Assembly: GCA_943788695.1 (NCBI GenBank) | Contig: CALSRG010000003.1 | Span: forward strand, 225,767-289,766 | Length of the DNA: 64,000 nt | Origin: an uncultured Flavobacteriaceae bacterium | GTDB taxonomy: Bacteria > Bacteroidota > Bacteroidia > Flavobacteriales > Flavobacteriaceae | Reading direction: 5' to 3' | Shown here: positions 16,176-28,625 of the stretch, piece after piece | How the letters are laid out: the number at the start of each line of letters is the position of its first letter | How positions within the stretch are numbered: position 1 is the stretch's first letter | The notes under the pieces: model-generated | The model's input: only the letters and a program-made list of their open reading frames with translations | What the model was told of the DNA's origin: nothing | Databases searched by the model: none | Made by a program: the position numbers and the translations under genes

Positions 16176-16865
16176 ATGGCAAAATTAACAAAAAAGCAAA
16201 AAGAAGTGGTGGCTAAGTTTGACAAGAACACCATCTATAGTTTGGCTGATGCATCAAAATTGATGAAGGATGTTTCCTACACTAAATTTGACGCCTCCGT
16301 AGATTTGGCAATCCGTCTAGGTGTAGATCCTCGTAAAGCCAATCAAATGGTCCGCGGCGTAGTAACACTTCCTCACGGTACTGGAAAGGATGTAAAAGTC
16401 CTTGCTCTAGTTACCCCAGATAAGGAAGCTGAAGCTAAAGAAGCTGGAGCAGATTATATTGGTTTAGATGAGTATTTAGAGAAAATCAAAGGCGGATGGA
16501 CCGATGTCGATGTGATTGTAACCATGCCCAGTGTTATGGGTAAATTAGGACCATTAGGCCGGGTTTTAGGACCTCGTGGCTTAATGCCTAACCCAAAAAC
16601 TGGTACGGTTACTATGGACATAGCCAAAGCAGTTGCCGATGTTAAAGCTGGTAAAATTGACTTTAAAGTTGATAAAACCGGTATTGTACATGCGTCAATA
16701 GCTAAGGTTTCTTTTGAACCAAAAATGATAGAAGAAAACGCTAAAGAGTTGATTTCAACAATAGTAAAACTGAAGCCCTCAACGGCTAAAGGGACTTACG
16801 TGAAGAGCATTTTTATGTCGAGCACAATGAGCCCAGGTGTTGCAGTCGATTCAAAAGTTTTCTAG
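16176..16865 (+). CDS. rplA: 50S ribosomal protein uL1
   Basis: 229 residues with the L1-stalk fold; conserved [21 protein letters not shown] block (about 129-148) and the C-terminal SSTMSPGV segment. It forms the mobile stalk near the E site and in many bacteria represses its own operon, though I do not identify an L1 operator here. Confidence 0.97.
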   Translation: MAKLTKKQKEVVAKFDKNTIYSLADASKLMKDVSYTKFDASVDLAIRLGVDPRKANQMVRGVVTLPHGTGKDVKVLALVTPDKEAEAKEAGADYIGLDEYLEKIKGGWTDVDVIVTMPSVMGKLGPLGRVLGPRGLMPNPKTGTVTMDIAKAVADVKAGKIDFKVDKTGIVHASIAKVSFEPKMIEENAKELISTIVKLKPSTAKGTYVKSIFMSSTMSPGVAVDSKVF

Positions 16866-16886
16866 AGCAGTTTAAATTTTTTTACG

Positions 16887-17408
16887 ATGACAAAAGAAGA
16901 AAAATCAAGAGTAATTGAAACACTGACTGCCGAACTATCGGAAAGCTCAAATATTTATTTGGCTGACATTTCTGGTTTAAATTCGACGGCCACTACGGCG
17001 CTTCGCAGGGCGTGTTTTAAAGCCAACATTAAATTGGCTGTAGTAAAAAACACCTTGCTAGAAAAGGCGATGACAGCTTCAGATAAAGATTTCGGGGCAT
17101 TACCTTCCACATTGAAAGGTAATACTTCAATCATGTATTCTGATACAGGTAACGGTCCTGCGAAAGTTATCAAGACGTTTAGAAAAAATAACGAACGTCC
17201 TCTTTTAAAGGGAGCCTTCATTGAAGAAGCAGTATACATCGGCGACGAACTTTTAGATACTCTTGTAAGCATCAAATCGAAAGATGAGTTGTTAGGGGAT
17301 ATCATTACACTGTTACAGTCTCCAGCTAAGAACGTTGTATCGGCGCTTAAGTCAAGTGGGGGTAAATTAGCTGGAATTGTAAAAACGCTCTCTGAAAGAG
17401 AAGCTTAA
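16887..17408 (+). CDS. rplJ: 50S ribosomal protein uL10
   Basis: 173 residues. N-terminal rRNA-binding globular domain (KSRVIETLTAELSESSNIYLADISGL) and a C-terminal helix that carries L7/L12 dimers. Only 21 bases separate it from rplA, too few for a long L10 leader, so autoregulation by a leader hairpin at this place is unlikely. Confidence 0.97.
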   Translation: MTKEEKSRVIETLTAELSESSNIYLADISGLNSTATTALRRACFKANIKLAVVKNTLLEKAMTASDKDFGALPSTLKGNTSIMYSDTGNGPAKVIKTFRKNNERPLLKGAFIEEAVYIGDELLDTLVSIKSKDELLGDIITLLQSPAKNVVSALKSSGGKLAGIVKTLSEREA

Positions 17409-17446
17409 TTTAATAACAAAACAAATATTATTTAAAACATAAAACA

Positions 17447-17824
17447 ATGGCAGATTTAAAAGATTTTGCAGAACAATTAGTTAACCTTACAGTTAAAGAA
17501 GTTAATGAGTTAGCTACAATTTTGAAAGATGAATACGGCATTGAGCCTGCTGCTGCAGCTGTGGCTGTTGCTGCTGGTGGTGCCGGTGGTGGCGATGCTG
17601 CTGCTGAAGAGAAAACTGAATTTGACGTAATTTTGAAAGCAGCAGGTGCTTCAAAATTAGCAGTAGTTAAATTGGTTAAGGAGCTTACAGGTCTTGGCTT
17701 GAAAGAAGCTAAAGAACTAGTAGATAACGCTCCAAGCGCAATCAAAGAAGCTGTTTCTAAGGACGAGGCCGAAGGTCTTAAATCTTCTTTAGAAGAAGCT
17801 GGCGCTGAGGTTGAATTGAAGTAA
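17447..17824 (+). CDS. rplL: 50S ribosomal protein bL12 (L7/L12)
   Basis: 125 residues: N-terminal dimerisation domain, Ala/Gly-rich hinge (about 39-58) and the C-terminal factor-binding domain ([33 protein letters not shown]). It recruits translation GTPases to the ribosomal stalk. Two perfect hairpins follow before rpoB. Confidence 0.97.
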   Translation: MADLKDFAEQLVNLTVKEVNELATILKDEYGIEPAAAAVAVAAGGAGGGDAAAEEKTEFDVILKAAGASKLAVVKLVKELTGLGLKEAKELVDNAPSAIKEAVSKDEAEGLKSSLEEAGAEVELK

Positions 17825-17844
17825 TCCAACTTTACAACACATAG

Positions 17845-17902
17845 GTTTAGGCTTGGATCGTCCAAGCCTAAACTCATTTGTGTACGATAGAAAATCGTAC
17901 AC
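17845..17902 (+). promoter_or_regulatory. Two tandem perfect hairpins between rplL and rpoB
   Basis: Hairpin 1 has a 13-base-pair perfect stem (17845-17857 with 17861-17873) and a 3-base loop. Hairpin 2 has a 9-base-pair perfect stem (17880-17888 with 17894-17902) and loop AGAAA. Neither is followed by a T run of terminator length. They occupy about half of the 114-base gap. In many bacteria this gap holds a partial terminator and RNA-processing site that sets the ribosomal-protein to polymerase ratio; the same role here is an inference. Confidence 0.7.
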
Positions 17903-17938
17903 CATTTCTATAAGTGAAAATTAAATTTTCGTCCGTCG

Positions 17939-20900
17939 ATGCAAGCACAACAAACTGAAAGAATCAACTTTTCCTCAATCGTTAATAAAACTGCTTATCC
18001 GGACTTTCTGGATATTCAAATCAAGTCTTTTCAAGACTTTTTTCAACTTGAGACTAAATCTGATGAGCGTGCCCACGAAGGTCTTTTCAATACCTTCATG
18101 GAAAACTTTCCAATCTCTGACACTCGTAATCAGTTTGTCCTGGAGTTTTTGGATTATTTTATAGATCCACCGAGATACTCCATTGAGGAGTGTATTGAAC
18201 GAGGATTAACCTACAGCGTGCCTTTAAAAGCGAGGCTAAAACTATTTTGTACGGATGCAGAACATGAAGATTTTGAAACCATTGTTCAAGATGTTTATTT
18301 AGGAACCATTCCTTACATGACACCCAGTGGTACTTTTGTGATCAACGGTGCCGAGCGTGTTGTTGTATCTCAATTACACCGTTCCCCAGGTGTCTTCTTT
18401 GGTCAATCTTTTCATGCTAACGGAACTAAACTCTATTCTGCCCGTATCATTCCTTTTAAAGGATCTTGGATTGAATTCGCGACTGACATCAACTCGGTTA
18501 TGTATGCGTACATTGACCGAAAGAAAAAATTACCAGTAACCACATTATTCCGTGCTATTGGCTTTGAACGAGATAAAGATATTTTAGAAATTTTTGACTT
18601 GGCAGAAGAGATTAAGGTTTCTAAAGCAGGTTTGAAAAAAGTATTGGGTCGTCAATTAGCGGCCAGGGTTCTAAATACTTGGCATGAAGATTTCGTGGAC
18701 GAGGACACTGGTGAAGTAGTTTCAATTGAACGCAATAGTATTGTTTTAGATCGTGATACAATCCTTGACAAAGAAAATATCGAGGAAATTTTAGAAGCAG
18801 ATGTAAAAACTATTCTTCTCCATAAGGAAGAATCCCTTTCTGCAGATTACGCTATTATTCATAATACCCTTCAAAAAGACCCTACTAATTCTGAAAAAGA
18901 AGCTGTTGAGCATATTTATCGTCAACTGCGTAATGCTGAGCCGCCTGATGAAGAAACCGCTCGAGGTATTATCGATAAATTATTCTTCAGTGACCAGCGT
19001 TACAACCTTGGTGATGTAGGTCGTTATAGAATGAATAAAAAATTGGGACTTGATATCGGAATGGATAAACAAGTTTTGACCAAAGAGGATATCATTACCA
19101 TTGTAAAGTATTTGATCGAATTGATCAACTCAAAAGCAGAAATTGATGATATTGATCACTTATCAAACCGTCGTGTGAGAACAGTTGGTGAGCAATTGTC
19201 TCAACAATTCGGTGTTGGATTATCTCGAATGGCTCGTACCATTCGCGAGCGCATGAATGTTAGAGATAATGAGGTTTTTACGCCAATTGATTTAATTAAC
19301 GCAAAGACTCTCTCTTCGGTGATTAACTCTTTCTTTGGAACCAATCAGTTATCTCAATTTATGGATCAAACGAATCCATTGGCCGAGTTAACTCACAAAC
19401 GTCGTCTTTCGGCATTAGGACCAGGTGGTCTTTCTCGTGAACGCGCTGGTTTTGAGGTACGAGATGTTCACTACACGCATTATGGACGTTTGTGTCCTAT
19501 TGAAACTCCTGAAGGACCAAACATTGGTTTGATCTCATCTTTGAGTGTATTTGCGAAAGTTAATACCATGGGATTCATTGAAACACCTTATCGCAAAGTT
19601 GAAAATGGAGTAGTTGATATTAAAGGAGATCCGATATACCTTTCTGCTGAAGAGGAGGAAGATAAATTGATCTCTCAAGCTAACATACCTGTAGATAAAA
19701 AAGGTCTTATTTTGGATGAAAAGGTAACTGCACGTCTTGAGGCAGATTACCCAGTAGTTTCTCCTTCTGATATTGATTTTACCGATGTTGCACCGAATCA
19801 AATTGCATCGATTTCAGCATCTTTAATTCCATTTTTGGAACATGATGATGCTAACCGTGCTTTGATGGGGTCTAACATGATGCGTCAAGCGGTACCTTTG
19901 CTGCGACCAGAAGCTCCAATTGTAGGTACTGGTCTTGAGCGTCAAGTGGCGAAAGATTCTAGGGTTTTAATTAATGCTGAAGGTCCTGGTGTTATTGAAT
20001 ACGTCGATGCTGACAAGATCACAATTCGTTATGACCGCACAGAAGAGCAAAATTTAGTTAGCTTCGAGTCGGACACAAAATCTTACCCATTAATTAAGTT
20101 TAGAAAAACCAATCAAGGGACGTCTATCAACCTTAAACCTATTGTTAAAAAAGGCGATCGGGTTGAATTAGGACAGGTACTTTGTGAAGGATATGCAACT
20201 CAAAAAGGCGAATTGGCTTTGGGTCGAAATATGAAAGTAGCTTTTATGCCTTGGAAGGGGTATAACTTCGAAGATGCCATAGTGATCTCAGAGAAAGTAG
20301 TTCGCGATGATATCTTTACTTCAGTTCATATTGATGAATACTCATTAGATGTTCGTGATACCAAATTGGGTAATGAAGAACTTACGAATGATATTCCAAA
20401 TGTATCGGAGGAGGCGACCAAAGATTTAGATGAAAATGGGATGATTCGCATTGGTGCTGAGATCAAACCGGGAGACATCTTAATTGGGAAAATCACTCCA
20501 AAAGGTGAGAGCGACCCAACTCCGGAAGAAAAACTTCTTCGTGCGATTTTTGGAGACAAAGCGGGTGATGTTAAAGACGCATCATTAAAAGCCTCCCCAT
20601 CTTTAAATGGTGTTGTTGTTGACAAAAAGCTTTTTGCGAGAGCAGTTAAAGATAAAAGAAAACGAGCCCAAGATAAGGAAGACATTTCTGCATTGGAGGT
20701 TGTTTATGATGCTAAATTTGAGGAGTTAAAAAACATCTTAGTGGAAAAATTATTTTCTATAGTAGGTGGGAAAACTGCTCAAGGCGTGTTCAATGATCTA
20801 GGTGAAGAATTGTTTCCAAAAGGAAAGAAATTTACTCTTAAAATGCTTAATGCAGTTGATGATTATGCGCATTTAGTATCGGGTAAATGGACAACTACAG

Positions 20901-21751
20901 AGGAAACAAATCGCTTAATTGCTGATTTGATCCATAACTATAAGATTAAAGAAAACGACCTGCAAGGGGCGCTACGTCGGGAAAAATTTACGATCGCTGT
21001 TGGAGATGAATTACCTGCTGGTATTATCAAATTAGCGAAAGTTTATATCGCAAAAAAACGAAAACTAAAAGTAGGTGATAAAATGGCTGGACGTCATGGC
21101 AATAAGGGTATTGTTGCGCGTATTGTTCGACCTGAAGACATGCCTTTCTTAGAAGATGGAACTCCCGTGGATATTGTCTTAAACCCTCTGGGTGTGCCTT
21201 CTCGAATGAACATCGGTCAAATTTATGAAACAGTCTTAGGCTGGGCAGGTCAAAATTTAGGTCGCACTTATGCAACCCCAATTTTTGATGGTGCTACAAT
21301 TGACGAAATCAATGAAATTACAGATTCGGCAAATGTACCAAGATATGGACACACTTATCTATACGACGGTGGTACAGGAGAGCGATTTGATCAACCTGCA
21401 ACAGTAGGTGTTATTTACATGCTCAAACTTGGCCACATGGTCGATGACAAGATGCACGCACGATCTATTGGACCGTACTCACTCATAACGCAACAACCAC
21501 TTGGTGGTAAAGCGCAGTTCGGTGGACAACGATTCGGGGAGATGGAAGTATGGGCTTTAGAGGCTTATGGTGCATCAAGTACACTTCGTGAAATATTGAC
21601 AGTTAAGTCGGATGATGTTGTTGGCCGAGCCAAAACATACGAAGCAATTGTTAAAGGTGAAACGATGCCAGAACCAGGATTGCCTGAATCATTCAATGTA
21701 TTGATGCATGAATTGAAAGGCCTTAGCTTGGATATCAGATTAGAAGAATAA
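17939..21751 (+). CDS. rpoB: DNA-directed RNA polymerase subunit beta
   Basis: 1270 residues. All expected blocks are present: the rifampicin-pocket region ([19 protein letters not shown], near residue 462), [21 protein letters not shown], the PEGPNIGLI segment, and the C-terminal [24 protein letters not shown] block that meets beta-prime. The rif region keeps the sensitive-type residues as far as I can judge. It forms half of the catalytic cleft. 25 bases separate it from rpoC, with which it is co-transcribed. Confidence 0.98.
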   Translation: MQAQQTERINFSSIVNKTAYPDFLDIQIKSFQDFFQLETKSDERAHEGLFNTFMENFPISDTRNQFVLEFLDYFIDPPRYSIEECIERGLTYSVPLKARLKLFCTDAEHEDFETIVQDVYLGTIPYMTPSGTFVINGAERVVVSQLHRSPGVFFGQSFHANGTKLYSARIIPFKGSWIEFATDINSVMYAYIDRKKKLPVTTLFRAIGFERDKDILEIFDLAEEIKVSKAGLKKVLGRQLAARVLNTWHEDFVDEDTGEVVSIERNSIVLDRDTILDKENIEEILEADVKTILLHKEESLSADYAIIHNTLQKDPTNSEKEAVEHIYRQLRNAEPPDEETARGIIDKLFFSDQRYNLGDVGRYRMNKKLGLDIGMDKQVLTKEDIITIVKYLIELINSKAEIDDIDHLSNRRVRTVGEQLSQQFGVGLSRMARTIRERMNVRDNEVFTPIDLINAKTLSSVINSFFGTNQLSQFMDQTNPLAELTHKRRLSALGPGGLSRERAGFEVRDVHYTHYGRLCPIETPEGPNIGLISSLSVFAKVNTMGFIETPYRKVENGVVDIKGDPIYLSAEEEEDKLISQANIPVDKKGLILDEKVTARLEADYPVVSPSDIDFTDVAPNQIASISASLIPFLEHDDANRALMGSNMMRQAVPLLRPEAPIVGTGLERQVAKDSRVLINAEGPGVIEYVDADKITIRYDRTEEQNLVSFESDTKSYPLIKFRKTNQGTSINLKPIVKKGDRVELGQVLCEGYATQKGELALGRNMKVAFMPWKGYNFEDAIVISEKVVRDDIFTSVHIDEYSLDVRDTKLGNEELTNDIPNVSEEATKDLDENGMIRIGAEIKPGDILIGKITPKGESDPTPEEKLLRAIFGDKAGDVKDASLKASPSLNGVVVDKKLFARAVKDKRKRAQDKEDISALEVVYDAKFEELKNILVEKLFSIVGGKTAQGVFNDLGEELFPKGKKFTLKMLNAVDDYAHLVSGKWTTTEETNRLIADLIHNYKIKENDLQGALRREKFTIAVGDELPAGIIKLAKVYIAKKRKLKVGDKMAGRHGNKGIVARIVRPEDMPFLEDGTPVDIVLNPLGVPSRMNIGQIYETVLGWAGQNLGRTYATPIFDGATIDEINEITDSANVPRYGHTYLYDGGTGERFDQPATVGVIYMLKLGHMVDDKMHARSIGPYSLITQQPLGGKAQFGGQRFGEMEVWALEAYGASSTLREILTVKSDDVVGRAKTYEAIVKGETMPEPGLPESFNVLMHELKGLSLDIRLEE

Positions 21752-21776
21752 TAACTTAACAGTAGTACTATAAATC

Positions 21777-24700
21777 ATGTCAAGACCACAAGATATTAAC
21801 ACTGTCAAAAAGTTCAATAAGATTTCAATAGGATTATCTTCTCCAGAAGCGATTCTTGCTGAATCTCGAGGCGAAGTCCTTAAACCTGAAACCATTAACT
21901 ATCGAACACATAAACCTGAAAGAGATGGTTTGTTTTGTGAGAGAATCTTTGGTCCAGTAAAGGATTTTGAATGCGCCTGCGGTAAATACAAAAGAATCCG
22001 CTATCGCGGTATTGTTTGTGACCGTTGTGGGGTAGAGGTTACTGAAAAAAAAGTGCGTCGTGATCGCGTTGGTCACATTAACCTAGTAGTCCCAGTAGCT
22101 CACATATGGTATTTCCGCTCATTGCCAAATAAAATTGGTTATTTGTTAGGTTTACCCTCCAAGAAGTTAGACATGATCATCTATTATGAACGTTATGTAG
22201 TGATTCAAGCAGGAATTGCTAAAAACGTAGAAGGTGAGCCAGTTCAAAAAATGGACTTCCTCACGGAAGAAGAATATTTGAACATCATGGAAACGCTTCC
22301 AGTTGAACAGCAATATTTGGATGATAGCGATCCTGATAAATTCATCGCCAAAATGGGTGCTGAATGTTTGATTGAACTGTTGTCGCGAATTGACCTAGAT
22401 GAGTTATCGTACGAGTTGCGTCATAAAGCAAATAATGAGACTTCAAAACAAAGAAAAACGGAAGCTTTAAAAAGACTTCAAGTTGTTGAAGCTTTCAGAG
22501 AATCAAAAGAAAATAGAGAGAATCGTCCCGAATGGATGATATTGAAAAGCATTCCTGTGATCCCTCCAGAATTACGTCCATTAGTGCCGTTGGATGGTGG
22601 TCGTTTTGCAACGTCTGATTTGAACGATTTATACCGTCGTGTGATCATTCGTAACAACCGTTTGAAAAGATTGGTTGAGATCAAAGCACCAGAGGTGATC
22701 TTGAGAAATGAGAAGCGTATGCTTCAAGAGTCTGTAGATTCTTTGTTTGACAATACAAGAAAAGCATCTGCTGTTAAAACAGATTCTAACCGTCCATTGA
22801 AATCCTTATCGGATTCGTTGAAAGGAAAACAAGGACGTTTCCGTCAAAATTTATTAGGAAAACGTGTTGATTATTCTGCACGTTCGGTAATCGTCGTTGG
22901 ACCTGAATTAAAACTTTTTGAATGTGGATTGCCAAAGAATATGGCAGCCGAACTATACAAGCCATTTATCATCAGAAAACTGATTGAGCGCGGTATTGTA
23001 AAAACGGTGAAGTCTGCGAAGAAAATTATCGATAAAAAAGAGCCAGTTGTATGGGATATCTTGGAAAATGTTTTAAAAGGACATCCTGTTCTTTTAAATC
23101 GTGCTCCTACTTTGCACAGACTCGGTATTCAAGCTTTTCAACCAAAATTGATTGAAGGTAAAGCTATTCAGTTGCATCCATTGGTATGTACCGCCTTTAA
23201 TGCTGATTTCGATGGAGATCAAATGGCTGTTCACTTACCACTAGGTCCAGAGGCTATACTTGAAGCTCAATTGCTGATGCTTGCCTCTCACAATATTTTG
23301 AATCCTGCCAACGGGTCGCCAGTAGCGGTACCTTCTCAGGATATGGTGTTAGGGTTATATTATATGACCAAAATCATGAAATCAATGGGTGATTTGAAGG
23401 TCAAAGGAGAAGGTTTGACTTTTTATTCTCCAGAGGAAGTAGTTATTGCTTACAACGAGAAAAAAGTTGATCTTAATGCTCAGATTAAAGTTCGTACTAT
23501 GGACTTTAATGCCGAGGGAGAATTGGTTCCTCAAATCATTGAAACTTCTACTGGACGTGTTCTCTTTAATGAGAAAGTGCCACAAGAGGCCGGATACATC
23601 AATCAGATTTTGACTAAGAAATCATTGAGAGATATTATTGGGGATATTCTTAAAGCGACTAGCGTCCCGCGTACAGCGCAATTCTTGGATGAAATTAAAA
23701 CCTTAGGTTTTAATTTTGCATTCAAGGGCGGTTTGTCATTTAGTCTGGGTGATATTATTATTCCAGGTGAAAAACAAAGCATGATCGACAGTGCTCAAAA
23801 GCAAATTGACGGTATTGTAGGAAACTACAATATGGGTCTGATTACAAATAATGAGCGCTACAATCAGGTTATTGATATTTGGACCTCGACCAATGCCGAA
23901 CTGACTGAATTATCTATGAAGAGAATTCGTGAGGATCAGCAAGGATTTAACTCTGTATTTATGATGTTAGATTCTGGTGCGCGTGGATCGAAAGAACAAA
24001 TCCGCCAGTTAACTGGTATGCGTGGATTGATGGCAAAGCCAAAGAAATCTAACGCTGGTGGAGGTGAAATTATTGAAAATCCAATCTTATCTAACTTTAA
24101 AGAAGGACTTTCTATTCTCGAATATTTTATTTCGACTCACGGTGCACGTAAAGGGCTTGCCGATACCGCACTTAAAACCGCAGATGCTGGATATTTAACC
24201 CGTCGATTAGTTGATGTGTCTCAAGATGTTATCATCAATTCTGAAGATTGCGGAACTTTGAGAGGTGTGGTTGTCAAAGCTTTAAAGAAAAACGAAGAGG
24301 TCGTTGAAAATTTGGCATCCAGAATTGTTGGACGTACTGCACTCGAGGATGTTTTTAACCCACTGAACAATGACTTATTAGTTGGGGCAGGCGATGATAT
24401 CACAGATAAAATTGCTGCGAATATTGAAGCATCTCCTGTCGATAAAGTTCCTGTTCGTTCGCCACTTACATGTGAGGCCGTTACTGGAATCTGTGCTAAG
24501 TGTTATGGCCGTAATTTGGCCACAGGTAAAATGGTTCAGAGAGGTGAAGCCGTTGGTGTAGTAGCTGCTCAATCTATTGGAGAACCAGGAACACAGCTTA
24601 CGCTGCGTACATTCCACGTTGGAGGTATTGCAGGTAACATTTCAGAAGAAAATAAAATTGTAGCCAGATTCGATGGTGTTGTAGAAATGGAAGACTTAAA

Positions 24701-26084
24701 AACTGTTCAGGGGGAAACAGCCGACAGTAAAAAAGCTGACATTGTGATTTCCCGTTCGACCGAATTGAAGCTCTTCGATCCTAATACAGGAAACTTATTG
24801 AACAATCACAACATTCCTTATGGTTCAAGTATTTTTGTAAAAAATGGTTCCAAAATCAAGAAAGGAGAAGTGATTTGTCAGTGGGATCCATATAATGGTG
24901 TTATTATATCTGAATTTTCTGGTAAAGTTCGTTACGAAAATATTGAGCAAGGGATTACATTCCAAGTTGAAATAGATGAACAAACTGGCTTCCAAGAAAA
25001 GGTAATTTCAGAATCAAGAAATAAGAAATTGATTCCAACACTTCTTATTGAAGATAAAAAAGGTAATGTGATTCGTTCATATAATCTTCCAGTTGGAGCC
25101 CACTTAATGATTGATAATGGCGAAACTATTAGCTTAGGTAAAGTCCTTGTTAAGATTCCAAGAAAATCTGCCAAAGCAGGTGACATTACAGGAGGTCTTC
25201 CGCGTGTAACTGAGTTATTTGAAGCACGTAATCCCTCTAATCCAGCTGTAGTTAGTGAAATTGATGGTGTTGTTTCTTTTGGTAAAATCAAGCGAGGAAA
25301 TCGTGAGATTGTGGTGGAATCGAAGCTTGGCGATATCAAAAAATATTTGGTAAAACTATCTAATCAAATCTTGGTTCAAGAAAATGATTATGTCAAAGCA
25401 GGTATGCCTCTTTCTGATGGGTCTGTAACACCAGAAGATATTCTTAAAATTAAAGGTCCAGCTGCTGTACAGCAATATTTGGTTAACGAAGTTCAAGAGG
25501 TTTATCGATTACAAGGTGTTAAAATTAACGATAAACATTTTGAGGTGGTTGTGCGTCAAATGATGCGTAAGGTTCGTATAATTGATTCTGGAGACACCCT
25601 GTTTTTAGAAGATCAATTGGCCCATAAATATGACTTCATAAATGAAAATGATCAAATTTTTGGCAAAAAGGTTGTCGAAAACTCGGGGGATTCGGCCAAT
25701 ATTAAAGTTGGACAAATCATTACCGCACGTGAGTTACGCGATGAGAATTCTTTGTTGAAACGCGAAGATAAGGCCCTAATTGAAGCTCGAGATGCCAGAC
25801 CGGCAACAGCGTCACCTGTATTGCAAGGTATTACACGGGCATCACTACAAACCAAGTCGTTCATATCGGCGGCATCCTTCCAAGAGACTACCAAAGTCTT
25901 AAATGAAGCTGCGGTTAATGGAAAAGTTGATACTTTAGAAGGACTTAAAGAAAATGTAATTGTTGGCAAAAGAATTCCAGCTGGAACAGGCATGCGAAAA
26001 TACGATTCGTTTATTGTAGGATCTAAAGAGGAATTAGAGCAAATGGTTCAATTTTCTGAGGAAGAAGAGGTTAATTTAAATTAA
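21777..26084 (+). CDS. rpoC: DNA-directed RNA polymerase subunit beta-prime
   Basis: 1435 residues. First zinc finger [18 protein letters not shown] (about 61-84), catalytic [12 protein letters not shown] with the three Mg-binding Asp (about 480), bridge/trigger helices around [16 protein letters not shown], and the second zinc site [13 protein letters not shown]. The long size with an insertion before the C-terminus is usual in Bacteroidota. It ends 4 bases before the DUF3467 gene. Confidence 0.98.
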   Translation: MSRPQDINTVKKFNKISIGLSSPEAILAESRGEVLKPETINYRTHKPERDGLFCERIFGPVKDFECACGKYKRIRYRGIVCDRCGVEVTEKKVRRDRVGHINLVVPVAHIWYFRSLPNKIGYLLGLPSKKLDMIIYYERYVVIQAGIAKNVEGEPVQKMDFLTEEEYLNIMETLPVEQQYLDDSDPDKFIAKMGAECLIELLSRIDLDELSYELRHKANNETSKQRKTEALKRLQVVEAFRESKENRENRPEWMILKSIPVIPPELRPLVPLDGGRFATSDLNDLYRRVIIRNNRLKRLVEIKAPEVILRNEKRMLQESVDSLFDNTRKASAVKTDSNRPLKSLSDSLKGKQGRFRQNLLGKRVDYSARSVIVVGPELKLFECGLPKNMAAELYKPFIIRKLIERGIVKTVKSAKKIIDKKEPVVWDILENVLKGHPVLLNRAPTLHRLGIQAFQPKLIEGKAIQLHPLVCTAFNADFDGDQMAVHLPLGPEAILEAQLLMLASHNILNPANGSPVAVPSQDMVLGLYYMTKIMKSMGDLKVKGEGLTFYSPEEVVIAYNEKKVDLNAQIKVRTMDFNAEGELVPQIIETSTGRVLFNEKVPQEAGYINQILTKKSLRDIIGDILKATSVPRTAQFLDEIKTLGFNFAFKGGLSFSLGDIIIPGEKQSMIDSAQKQIDGIVGNYNMGLITNNERYNQVIDIWTSTNAELTELSMKRIREDQQGFNSVFMMLDSGARGSKEQIRQLTGMRGLMAKPKKSNAGGGEIIENPILSNFKEGLSILEYFISTHGARKGLADTALKTADAGYLTRRLVDVSQDVIINSEDCGTLRGVVVKALKKNEEVVENLASRIVGRTALEDVFNPLNNDLLVGAGDDITDKIAANIEASPVDKVPVRSPLTCEAVTGICAKCYGRNLATGKMVQRGEAVGVVAAQSIGEPGTQLTLRTFHVGGIAGNISEENKIVARFDGVVEMEDLKTVQGETADSKKADIVISRSTELKLFDPNTGNLLNNHNIPYGSSIFVKNGSKIKKGEVICQWDPYNGVIISEFSGKVRYENIEQGITFQVEIDEQTGFQEKVISESRNKKLIPTLLIEDKKGNVIRSYNLPVGAHLMIDNGETISLGKVLVKIPRKSAKAGDITGGLPRVTELFEARNPSNPAVVSEIDGVVSFGKIKRGNREIVVESKLGDIKKYLVKLSNQILVQENDYVKAGMPLSDGSVTPEDILKIKGPAAVQQYLVNEVQEVYRLQGVKINDKHFEVVVRQMMRKVRIIDSGDTLFLEDQLAHKYDFINENDQIFGKKVVENSGDSANIKVGQIITARELRDENSLLKREDKALIEARDARPATASPVLQGITRASLQTKSFISAASFQETTKVLNEAAVNGKVDTLEGLKENVIVGKRIPAGTGMRKYDSFIVGSKEELEQMVQFSEEEEVNLN

Positions 26085-26088
26085 AGAT

Positions 26089-26406
26089 ATGAGTGACATT
26101 AAAAATAATCCAAAACAAGGTCAGTTGAATATTGAAATTGATGAAAGTGTAGCACAAGGGGTTTACTCAAATTTGGCTATCATTAATCATTCTCCATCTG
26201 AGTTTGTTTTGGATTTTATTAGTGTCATGCCTGGTACACCTAAAAGCAAAGTGCGTTCGAGGATTATTCTTACGCCCCAGCATGCAAAGAGGCTCAATAA
26301 GGCAATAGCTGATAACATCGCTCGTTTTGAAGAAAAGCACGGTGTCATTTCTGAGAATGATCATCCTCAGGTGCCTTTAAGTTTTGGTCCAGCAGGACAA
26401 GCCTAG
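26089..26406 (+). CDS. DUF3467 family protein
   Basis: 105 residues, small family that in Bacteroidota usually follows rpoC. The core reads VYSNLAIINHSPSEFVLDFISVMPG, with the phrase TPQHAKRL near the middle. No function is established that I know of; position 4 bases after rpoC suggests co-expression with RNA polymerase. The gene ends one base before the convergent prfC terminal region. Confidence 0.87.
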   Translation: MSDIKNNPKQGQLNIEIDESVAQGVYSNLAIINHSPSEFVLDFISVMPGTPKSKVRSRIILTPQHAKRLNKAIADNIARFEEKHGVISENDHPQVPLSFGPAGQA

Positions 26407-26407
26407 C

Positions 26408-27997
26408 CTAGTCAAACTCTGAAGTGTAGTGAAATTTAATGCTTGGGTATTTCTGCTCAGTTATTTGAAGTGAAAAAGAGGAGTCAGCTAAAAACACCAA
26501 TTGCTCTTGTTTGTCAAGTGCAAGAAATCGTTGCTTCACGGTTCTAAACTCCTCCAATTCTTTCGGATCTGCTTGTCGCCCATCAACCCAACACGCTTTA
26601 AATACATTCACATTTTCATAGCTGCACTTTGCGCCATATTCGTGCTCTAGCCTGTATTGTATCACTTCATATTGCAAGGCTCCAACGGTACCAATAACCT
26701 TGCGGCCGTTAAGATTTAAAGTAAATAATTGTGCTACACCTTCATCCATCAGCTGATCTATACCTTTGAATAGCTGCTTTGATTTCATTGGGTCGGCATT
26801 GTTTATATATCTAAAATGCTCTGGTGAAAAGCTCGGTACACCTTTATAATGAATGATTTCACCTGAAGTTAATGTATCCCCAATTTTAAAATGACCTGTA
26901 TCATGAAGACCAATAATGTCTCCTGGGTAGGAGACGTCTACAATTTGTTTTTTTTCTGCAAAAAAGGCATTTGGACTTGAGAATTTGAGTTTTTTGTTGT
27001 GCCGAACATGCAAGTATGGTGTATTTCGCCTAAACTGCCCGGACACAATTTTTATAAATGCCAAACGATCTCTGTGATTTGGATCCATATTGGCATGAAT
27101 TTTAAAAACAAACCCAGTGAAATCAGTTTCATTGGCATTGACTAACCGCTCTTCACTTTGCTTTGGCAATGGGGCGGGAGCAATTTCAACAAAACAATCT
27201 AATAACTCTCTAACACCAAAATTGTTCAAAGCAGATCCAAAGAAAACAGGCTGAAGGTCTCCCTTAAGGTAGCTGTCGCGGTCAAAACTTGGATACACCT
27301 CTTCAATTAATTCTAATTCTTCACGCAGTGTCTCAGCGTGCTTAGATCCTACTAAATCATCCAAGTTTGAAGATAAGATTTCTTCAATTTTAATGGTGTC
27401 GTTAATGTGGGTTTTGGCGGCGCCACTAAATAATTTAATATTTTTTTCCCAAATATTGTAAATGCCTTTAAATTCATAACCCATACCAATAGGAAAACTC
27501 AAAGGAACAACGCAAAGACCTAATTTTTGTTCAACTTCGTCTAATAAGTCAAAGGCGTCTTTACCTTCACGATCCAATTTGTTGATAAAAACGATGATTG
27601 GAATATTTCTCATTCGACAAACTTGGACAAGCTTTTCAGTTTGTTCTTCCACCCCTTTTGCAACATCAATCACTACAATAACACTATCTACCGCTGTTAG
27701 TGTTCGAAAGGTGTCCTCAGCGAAATCTTTGTGTCCAGGAGTGTCTAAAATGTTGATTTTAAAATTATTATATTCAAAAGCTAAAACCGATGTGGCGACA
27801 GAAATACCTCTGTGGCGCTCTATTTCCATAAAATCACTGGTAGCTGTTTTTTTAATTTTATTGTTTTTTACCGCACCTGCTTCCTGAATAGCTCCACCAA
27901 AAAGTAATAGTTTTTCTGTTAAGGTTGTTTTACCTGCATCAGGGTGAGAGATGATGCCGAAGGTTCTGCGTCGATTAATTTCTTCTTTAAAAGTCAT
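26408..27997 (-). CDS. prfC: Peptide chain release factor 3
   Basis: 529 residues, translation GTPase. G1 HPDAGKTTLTEKLL (about 18-31), G2/switch RGISVATSV, G3 DTPGHKDFAEDT and G4 NKLDRE are intact, followed by EF-G-like domains II and III. RF3 speeds the release of RF1/RF2 after termination. It is transcribed against rpoBC and ends 1 base from the DUF3467 gene. A -7 promoter element lies 16 bases before its ATG. Confidence 0.95.
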   Translation of the reverse strand: MTFKEEINRRRTFGIISHPDAGKTTLTEKLLLFGGAIQEAGAVKNNKIKKTATSDFMEIERHRGISVATSVLAFEYNNFKINILDTPGHKDFAEDTFRTLTAVDSVIVVIDVAKGVEEQTEKLVQVCRMRNIPIIVFINKLDREGKDAFDLLDEVEQKLGLCVVPLSFPIGMGYEFKGIYNIWEKNIKLFSGAAKTHINDTIKIEEILSSNLDDLVGSKHAETLREELELIEEVYPSFDRDSYLKGDLQPVFFGSALNNFGVRELLDCFVEIAPAPLPKQSEERLVNANETDFTGFVFKIHANMDPNHRDRLAFIKIVSGQFRRNTPYLHVRHNKKLKFSSPNAFFAEKKQIVDVSYPGDIIGLHDTGHFKIGDTLTSGEIIHYKGVPSFSPEHFRYINNADPMKSKQLFKGIDQLMDEGVAQLFTLNLNGRKVIGTVGALQYEVIQYRLEHEYGAKCSYENVNVFKACWVDGRQADPKELEEFRTVKQRFLALDKQEQLVFLADSSFSLQITEQKYPSIKFHYTSEFD

Positions 27998-28012
27998 AAC
28001 TTATAGTTACTG

Positions 28013-28020
28013 CAAATATA
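28013..28020 (-). promoter_or_regulatory. -7 element of the prfC promoter
   Basis: Minus-strand TATATTTG followed by C, 15 bases before the prfC start codon. No convincing -33 element is seen. Confidence 0.45.
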
Positions 28021-28103
28021 ACATTAGTGTATGGTTTTAAAAGACTGAAATTTCTCAAGGATTGGTAGCTTTTTTTTGTAATAAGATATTATTTTTACAA
28101 TGT

Positions 28104-28625
28104 ATGGAGGAACAAGTTGTTTTAGTAGATGCCAATGATAATACTATAGGTCAAATGGAAAAAATAGAAGCTCATGTGAAAGGAGTTTTGCATCGTGCTT
28201 TTTCTATTTTTTTGATAAACTCTGAGGGTAAATTGCTTTTACAACAACGTGCCCTCACCAAATATCATTCCCCAGGTTTATGGACAAATACTTGTTGTAG
28301 CCATCAGCGTTTAGGAGAAGATTCTTTGGCAGCTGCTAATCGCCGTCTGTTCGAAGAAATGGGAATGACTGCAAAGCTTCATGAAGCCTTTACTTTTGTC
28401 TACCAAGCAGATATGGGGAATGGACTCATTGAGCATGAATTGGATCATGTTATTATTGGATATACAGATAAAGAACCCAAAATCAATTTAGAGGAAGTGG
28501 CTGAATGGAGCTGGAAAGATGTAGATTTTTTAAAGGCTGATTTGGTTAATCGTCCAGATAGGTATACCGCTTGGTTTAAGATAGTCTTCGATCAGTTTTA
28601 CGAATATTTAAAAAGTAGAAAATGA
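28104..28625 (+). CDS. idi: Isopentenyl-diphosphate delta-isomerase, type I
   Basis: 173 residues from the ATG at 28104; an upstream in-frame start at 28062 would add a tail not seen in the family. Nudix-fold enzyme: catalytic Cys in NTCCSHQR (about residue 61), catalytic Glu in IEHELDHV (about residue 110), and the Nudix-like helix AANRRLFEEMGM. It interconverts IPP and DMAPP for isoprenoid synthesis. It ends 4 bases into the start of the next gene, so idi, the pterin synthase and manA read as one unit. Confidence 0.93.
   Translation: MEEQVVLVDANDNTIGQMEKIEAHVKGVLHRAFSIFLINSEGKLLLQQRALTKYHSPGLWTNTCCSHQRLGEDSLAAANRRLFEEMGMTAKLHEAFTFVYQADMGNGLIEHELDHVIIGYTDKEPKINLEEVAEWSWKDVDFLKADLVNRPDRYTAWFKIVFDQFYEYLKSRK

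Noticed and set aside
17428..17877. Serine/alanine-rich minus-strand protein opposite rplL
   Set aside because: It mirrors the Ala/Gly codons of the L7/L12 hinge and has no independent support.
20326..20685. Long minus-strand reading frames inside rpoB, rpoC, tuf and htpG
   Set aside because: They are codon shadows of strongly conserved genes and show no domain, start context or promoter of their own.
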